This document shows positions 58,935-64,000 of a stretch of DNA of 64,000 nt, in pieces. Position numbers and translations under genes: made by a program. Source of the stretch: Galaxea fascicularis (taxonomy: Eukaryota > Cnidaria > Anthozoa > Scleractinia > Euphylliidae); assembly GCA_948470475.1 (NCBI GenBank), contig OX419335.1, positions 33,155,319-33,219,318 on the forward strand, given 5' to 3'. Position 1 is the stretch's first letter, and each line of letters begins with the position of its first letter. The notes beneath the pieces were generated by a model, which did not search any database, was not told the DNA's origin, and saw only the letters and a program-made list of their open reading frames with translations.

Positions 58935-60805
58935 ATTACTAACAAAAATTATAAACCGCCGACTTCAGTGACATTGAAAACAGGCGCACCTGATCAACGC
59001 TTTATATTAATATTCGGTCCGTTAAGTTCAGAAGCGGAGCAAATAAATGGTTCTTTGAAAGAGGACTCGGCTAGCAGCACTCAGCCGGCATCACACCTTT
59101 CTCCCATATTGTTCCAGAGCTTAGTTAGATTGGACTTTTTGTGGCAGATATTTCGACGTTTCTCGACATTTATATCGTATTTCCTCTCACAACTTCCCCG
59201 TCAAAAATCTTCTAACAAACAGCTGCCTCAGACTTCATCAGCCAGTTAGGTTTCCAGCTTTCTCTCGGCTTGTGTGTTTTGGTGGCTCTTCCGTTAGCGT
59301 AATTTACCTTTTACCCCTCATTCCTTGCCAACCTAAATCAAAGTGGCTACGAGCCATGGACTGAACTCTGAAATGGCCGTGAATAAGATATTTCAGGAAC
59401 GACTGTTGATTCGGAGATACTTGGCTGTTTTTAATTAATCTGAGGTCCACGGTACGATTAAAGTAAATAAAAATATGTGTTGCCAATTTCCAAGTAAATC
59501 AAACACCCACACTGAAAAGCATTAAACCCTACATGAACCAAAGCCAGGCACGCGAAACAAGAAGCGATTCAGTGAGGGAAATTCACTGCCATTTTTAATT
59601 CGTAAGGGTTCAAAATGTTTAGTACACTTAAACACTGAACACGACCTCAATACATACCCTGGGATACATTAATGCAGAAAAATTATTTGTGAATAATTCA
59701 GTAGACGTCAGTTATTTATAATAAACTAACTCATGGAAATAAAGCCCACCTGGAGCCGGCTTGTTTTGGGAAAGTTGAGAATTTTGATTAAGCAATCAAA
59801 TGTAAAAAGTACCTCTGTCAGTTCATATCAGCAGTATAATCTAATGTCAGGCTACAGTTAATTAAAAAAGAACAAAAAAACGATATTTTCAGTGTTTCTT
59901 ACCACTGTGCCAATTAAAATTGCCATTGACACTGCGGGTGAACCAGCGGAAGAATAAACATCTGACAAAGGTTATCGGATGTCTCAGAGTCAGTCAGTCA
60001 CGTCCCTGAATGACAAAACTAGTGAACTTTTAAAACAGCAACATGCTACAAACAAACAGAAAGGAAGATTCTGTCAAATCACTTCTTCGAAGCAAATCAC
60101 TTCATCAGAACCAAAAGGCAGACTGAGGGTCGCCTTGCGCTGTATCAAATAGAGGCACCATACGAGAATTGGAAAGTGAAACTTAATACACAGAGAGCGC
60201 GCGCGATACACCATCTCTAAAAAGCCTTTCAAAAACTAATTACCGGTGCGACTACTTCAACCAAGGTCACCTAGGAAAATTTTCTGCAAACTAGCCAATG
60301 AAAATCTTACATCGGAACAATGGATTTTCACAAAATTAACTATGAATGACAAATTTACCCACTATCAAAGCACAACAAAATTGAAAATGCGACCATTCTG
60401 TTCAGCTTCATCACTCGAACACTATAAATTGGCCAATTTTTGGGTGGCCTTGGTTGGAGTAGTTGCACTGTAATAATTCATAAAGGAAATACAAAAGAAA
60501 TTAATGTTAATGAGTGTCTTTCATAGACAGCCGATTCTATCCGGAAAAATAATAATAAACCCAAAGATTATTCTACAAATGAATAGATCTACCACAAACG
60601 TTTTTTTAAGCAGTTCAAAAACCTCGCAGACGTGTAAAATCTGATATAAAAACACTCGCCTACGCCTCATGTTTTTAAACACGATAAAACACTGCTGCTC
60701 GTTTAAACATTGCATCACTTTCGCAGTAGGGTTTGAAAAGGAAAAAGGATAGTGAGTTTAATTAAATTAGCATAAAAAGTTTTAAAAAACGGCTGGGCAT
60801 TCAAG
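58935..60805. other. Gene-free stretch before the GPCR pseudogene
   Basis: No known domain. An open stretch of about 110 codons at 58890-59249 has no ATG-led, recognisable product. Confidence 0.35.
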
Positions 60806-60976
60806 ATGGAAGGTTGGCTTAATTTTTTTGGCTGGTTGCTGTCTGCCCTCGCAGCTGTAGGAAACGGTTTTGTGGTTTTCCTTATCGCTAAAACTCGCAG
60901 ACTTCATTGCCGGTCAAACTGGTTTGTCTTATCCTTGGCAGTCGCAGATTTAGGAGTCGGGGCATTCGTCTTCCCA
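60806..60976 (+). pseudogene. GPCR pseudogene truncated after TM2
   Basis: It starts with ATG (MEGWLNFFGWLLSALAAVGN) and is co-linear with the intact receptor at 54947 through DLGVGAFVF. Homology stops at about 60976, where a retroelement sequence begins. TM3-TM7 do not reappear downstream. The 57 aligned codons are free of stops, so truncation is recent or the first helices were preserved by chance. Confidence 0.85.
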
Positions 60977-61338
60977 TCCTCGGAGACCCAGGGGCGGTTA
61001 GTTGGGGCGAGAGGAAATAAATCGGGCAAAGAAATGAAGCGTCGCAGGTTTACAAGTAAGGCGGAAAAAGCAGTAGAATTAGCGGCCAAGTGTAACTCGA
61101 GTGGCTCTTGTTGGTCAAAGATTACGCGCGCTGTCACCCGCAGGGAATACTGCTTTGCTCATTAACTTGCCAGGGCGGACCTTAGACTGTAAATATTAAT
61201 TAATTATTTAGCGTTTGTAAGTCATATTTTGTTATTCATTTTAGTTTAGCCTTTCTTAAGTATGTTTTAATTGTAATTAACTTTAGTTAGATTTTAACAG
61301 ATGAAGAGCCACCCTGTGGAAATGCTGCTAATAAAGTC

Positions 61339-61371
<33 letters not shown>

Positions 61372-61372
61372 T
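60977..61372 (+). mobile_element. Non-LTR retroelement 3' end inserted in the GPCR copy
   Basis: It starts CGGAGACCCAGGGGCGGTTA and ends GAAGAGCCACCCTGTGGAAA, then AATAAAGTC and a (TTA)n tail. The tail structure is that of CR1/L2-type LINE 3' ends. It supplies the break point of the receptor pseudogene. Confidence 0.6.
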
Positions 61373-63300
61373 ATTAGCAACAAAGACCTTGGAGGTTATT
61401 GTTTGCGCTATTGTTTCTCATATCACACTTTGAGCGTGTGTTACAAGTCGGCCATTAACAAACACGATCATTTCTGTTCATATATGCTGACTATCCTAAT
61501 GCAAGTGCAGCATGTTATCACTAACGTTGTCGGTAGAAATACAGTCATCTCCTCAGACATGGGGCTTTATCAGCCAGCAAAAATGCTCCAGGTGGCAAGA
61601 GACGATCTTCAACGTCTTAGACTGCGTCCCGAGGAACTGCACATTGTGATGGCACAATTGCGTACCATCGGGGCATTTATCGAAGACAGCAGTCTTGACA
61701 CGTGCTACATTGTGGCTGACATATATGGCCCTGCGACAGTGAAACAGATACTTTACGGGAACCATATCAAGAGAGGTGAAACGGCGCATATTGCTACTCT
61801 TCAAACATTATTTGTTCTTTACCAGAAGGCATTCTTTCAGAGAACTCAAGAAGATTCAAGGGCCATTGCAGATCTCTCAAGAAAAATTGCTGATGCATGC
61901 ACCCAAGCAACAAATGATGAACTGAAGGAAGCAAACTATAAATTGCTAAAAGCTGTTGAGCAGCAAGGGCCTGTTGAGATGATAGCAGAATTTGACGCAA
62001 CACGCGATCAGCACCCGTTGTTTAAGGTGACGAGACAATACATGCGCATGGTTATGGAGATGCTTCAGTTTATCGGAGCCGTGCGTACAGTTAACTGGAA
62101 ACTACACCTTCAATTTCTTCAGGACTTCACCAAATACTTCTTTGCCCATGATCGCCTGAATTCCGCCCGAATGATACAACTGTGTCTTGCAGAAATGAAT
62201 TGTCTACCAACAACCGATCCAGATGTCTATGGAGAGTTTCTCTCAGGAAACTGGGTGGTAAATAAGAACTCTAGCGTGCCATTCTGTGCGCTTGGTGCAG
62301 ATCATGGACTTGAACATGTCAATCGATCGATGAAAGTAAACGGAGGGCTGGTTGGAATCATGCACGCTTAACCAAACTGTACGAACCAAGTTTTTTCTGA
62401 TAGAGCCTGAAATGGCAAATCTTGCAGAGCAAGCGAAAGATATGGCAGGTTTAACTTCCAAGATCCAGAAAGGACATCTCGACCCTTTTGCTGGTAAAAG
62501 CTCAGATCTCTTCAACCTTGTAACCAAAGTTGTTAATGCCTGACAACATCAAGGACAGACTCTCATAGGACAGACGCTATTTGATGCGTTTGTGAAGGAG
62601 CGCATTCAGTCAGGCAAGGTCAACATTCACCCTGAACATTTGGTCTACAATGAAGAAACGAAAGCTTTGTACGTGGAAGAACAACGCGAAGATGGTGCAG
62701 TGGAAATCCAAGTTTACTGCCCCGACACTGATGTCTTTGTTCTTGCTTTAAGAAGGTACCCAGACCTGTGTACCAGTGTTTCTTTTGTCACAGGAAAAGG
62801 GCGCAACCGTAGGGAAATCAAGCTACAGCCAATTATTCAGGTTCTAGGGCAAGCGAGAACAGCTGCTCTTCCAGCCTTCCATGTACTCAGTGAAGCGGAT
62901 AATACGGGATGTTTTTCAGGCCATGCAAAAACTTTGAGTTGGAAGGCATTTATAAATGACAATGGAGATGCTGTCAGAGAAATGGCAAAACTAGGCACAA
63001 CACCAACACCATCTGACCGAACAATGAAGGCCATTGAGAAGTTTGTATGCGAACTCTATATTCCAATTACATCTCTTAAAACAATGAAAGATCTTCTATG
63101 GTGGTTATTTCATAAGAAACAAGGTTAATCAAAAACGCTGCCACCAACACAAGGTGCTCTACGTGAAGTTGCTTTAAGTGTTCACTACCAAGCCATGGTG
63201 TGGAACAACGCTGTTGTCGCAAACCCTGACTTACCATCTCCTGAAAACTATGACTGGGAGAAAAAGGACACCAGATCAGGGGCACCCAACGAGCAAATTC
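61373..63300 (+). pseudogene. Broken copy of a multicopy cnidarian protein with a PIN-like region
   Basis: Three pieces lie in order. 61.4-62.37 kb encodes about 320 residues with GLYQPAKMLQVARDDLQRL, RPEELHIVMAQLRTIGAFIE and CALGADHGLEHVNRSMKV. A frameshift near 62365 leads to RTKFFLIEPEMANLAEQAKD and DPFAGKSSDLFNLVTKV, then TGA at 62541-62543. The third piece, 62592-63128, has DTDVFVLALRRYPDLC and FHVLSEADNTGCFSGHAKTL, which look like a PIN/FEN-type nuclease core with spaced acidic residues. After a stop, LPPTQGALREVALSVHYQAM continues. From memory, full-length relatives are longer between the second and third pieces, so this copy is also internally deleted. Probably transposon-related; the family's function is not known to me. 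Confidence 0.75.
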
Positions 63301-63374
63301 AGCGAAAAAACAATTGAGGGATATTTCTAGGCCTCTCTTTATGTTTAAAGACTGCTTAAAGAGTTATTTTAATC

Positions 63375-63535
63375 AGCTAGAAAAATTTGATCTGTTCGGA
63401 TTTCTTAGCTGAAAACTGAAGTGCCCGAAAATTTTAGGGAATGAAATCTTCATTTCAGAATTTGCTAGCTGAACGTTACCTTCAAAGAACTTCCCTGCGC
63501 ATTATTTGCTTACCCGAAAATCTCATGCTAAATCC
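63375..63535 (-). repeat. Dispersed repeat, inverted copy of 40895-41140
   Basis: The reverse complement carries TTCCCTAAAATTTTCGGGCA and AATCCGAACAGATCAA, as in the copy at 40.9 kb. Confidence 0.65.
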
Positions 63536-63719
63536 TTCATGTGACCCTTGATTTAGGGTTGTCTACTCAGTGCATCGGGAGAGTTTGGTTGAGATTCCTT
63601 GAACTGGAATAAAGTTTTGGCATCTTATAATGTTTTCTATTTTTCTGGAAAGTTTAACAAATCAGCATTATTTATTTCAGACGTTGTGCATTATGAATTG
63701 CATGTAGTTATTATAACTA

Positions 63720-63960
63720 AGTGAAGTGCGGTCGTCCGGGTGAGTGTCAGACCTGAGAAGGACTACTTAAGGCGACATTGACTGACAATTAGACAACCGG
63801 AGCGGACATCATCATCAGAGTCAAGTGATTTGTGCAACGTCAATAGGTGATATAAATACTCTGGAGGTTGATGCGATTGGTCAACGAAGTCATGATGTTA
63901 TTGGTCCACTGTCAGTTAAGCCTAGCTGTCATTGGCTTTGAAGAATGAAAATAGTGATTA
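63720..63960. repeat. Dispersed repeat with 'CCTGAGAAGGACTA' core
   Basis: GGTGAGTGTCAGACCTGAGAA resembles 14086-14125 (GGTGAGTGTTGTCCTGAGAA, then GACACTGA), next to the SINE. From memory it belongs to a frequent coral interspersed repeat. No coding capacity. Confidence 0.5.
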
Positions 63961-64000
63961 GTGCGTATCGATCTGTCTTTTGTTTGTCTAATGTCAGTAC

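Noticed and set aside
61301..61372. Signal peptide MKS...LLLLLLLL at the start of the 356-codon ORF
   Set aside because: The Leu run is the translated (TTA)n tail of a retroelement, not a real N-terminus.

Overview
This is eukaryotic nuclear DNA: AT-rich, with short exons between GT-AG introns, dense short inverted-repeat transposons, a tRNA-derived SINE, LINE debris and intronless class A GPCR genes. The gene set (CCDC180-like, AIRIM, TRPC channel, rhodopsin-like receptors) is animal. The repeat repertoire and a multicopy PIN-like-domain protein point, from memory, to an anthozoan cnidarian, most likely a stony coral. The species cannot be fixed from the sequence.

Layout. (1) 1-12.6 kb: 3' half of a plus-strand coiled-coil gene that I assign to CCDC180. 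I resolved 16 exons. The last intron but one looks like a minor-spliceosome (U12) AT-AC intron. (2) 12.6-18.8 kb: a SINE and a foldback element, then the minus-strand gene for AIRIM (C1orf109). A small divergent ORF lies upstream of it. (3) 19.2-30.6 kb: no convincing host gene. It holds inverted-repeat elements, a 151-bp tandem duplication and a broken reverse transcriptase. (4) 30.6-39.4 kb: a complete seven-exon TRPC-type cation channel (761 codons, all exon phases agree) whose first intron carries a TTAA-flanked transposon. (5) 39.4-46.7 kb: repeats, dominated by 2.16 near-identical copies of a 1,649-bp unit. (6) 46.8-47.7 kb: an intact single-exon GPCR. (7) 48-54.6 kb: pogo-, Mutator- and Harbinger-like non-autonomous elements and a nested giant inverted repeat. 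(8) 54.6-61 kb: a GPCR family with one intact gene, one 113-bp fragment upstream and one copy truncated after TM2 by a retrotransposon end. (9) 61.3-63.3 kb: a frameshifted, internally deleted copy of a multicopy cnidarian protein with a PIN-like region, followed by dispersed repeats.

The host genes show no sign of working together; they are independent animal genes (cilium/centrosome-type coiled coil, ribosome maturation factor, calcium-permeable channel, receptors) separated by mobile DNA. The strongest unusual signals are the AT-AC intron, the 1,649-bp tandem array, the nested inverted duplication at 52.3-52.9 kb, and the receptor birth-and-death cluster. I found no operon-like or defence-like system.
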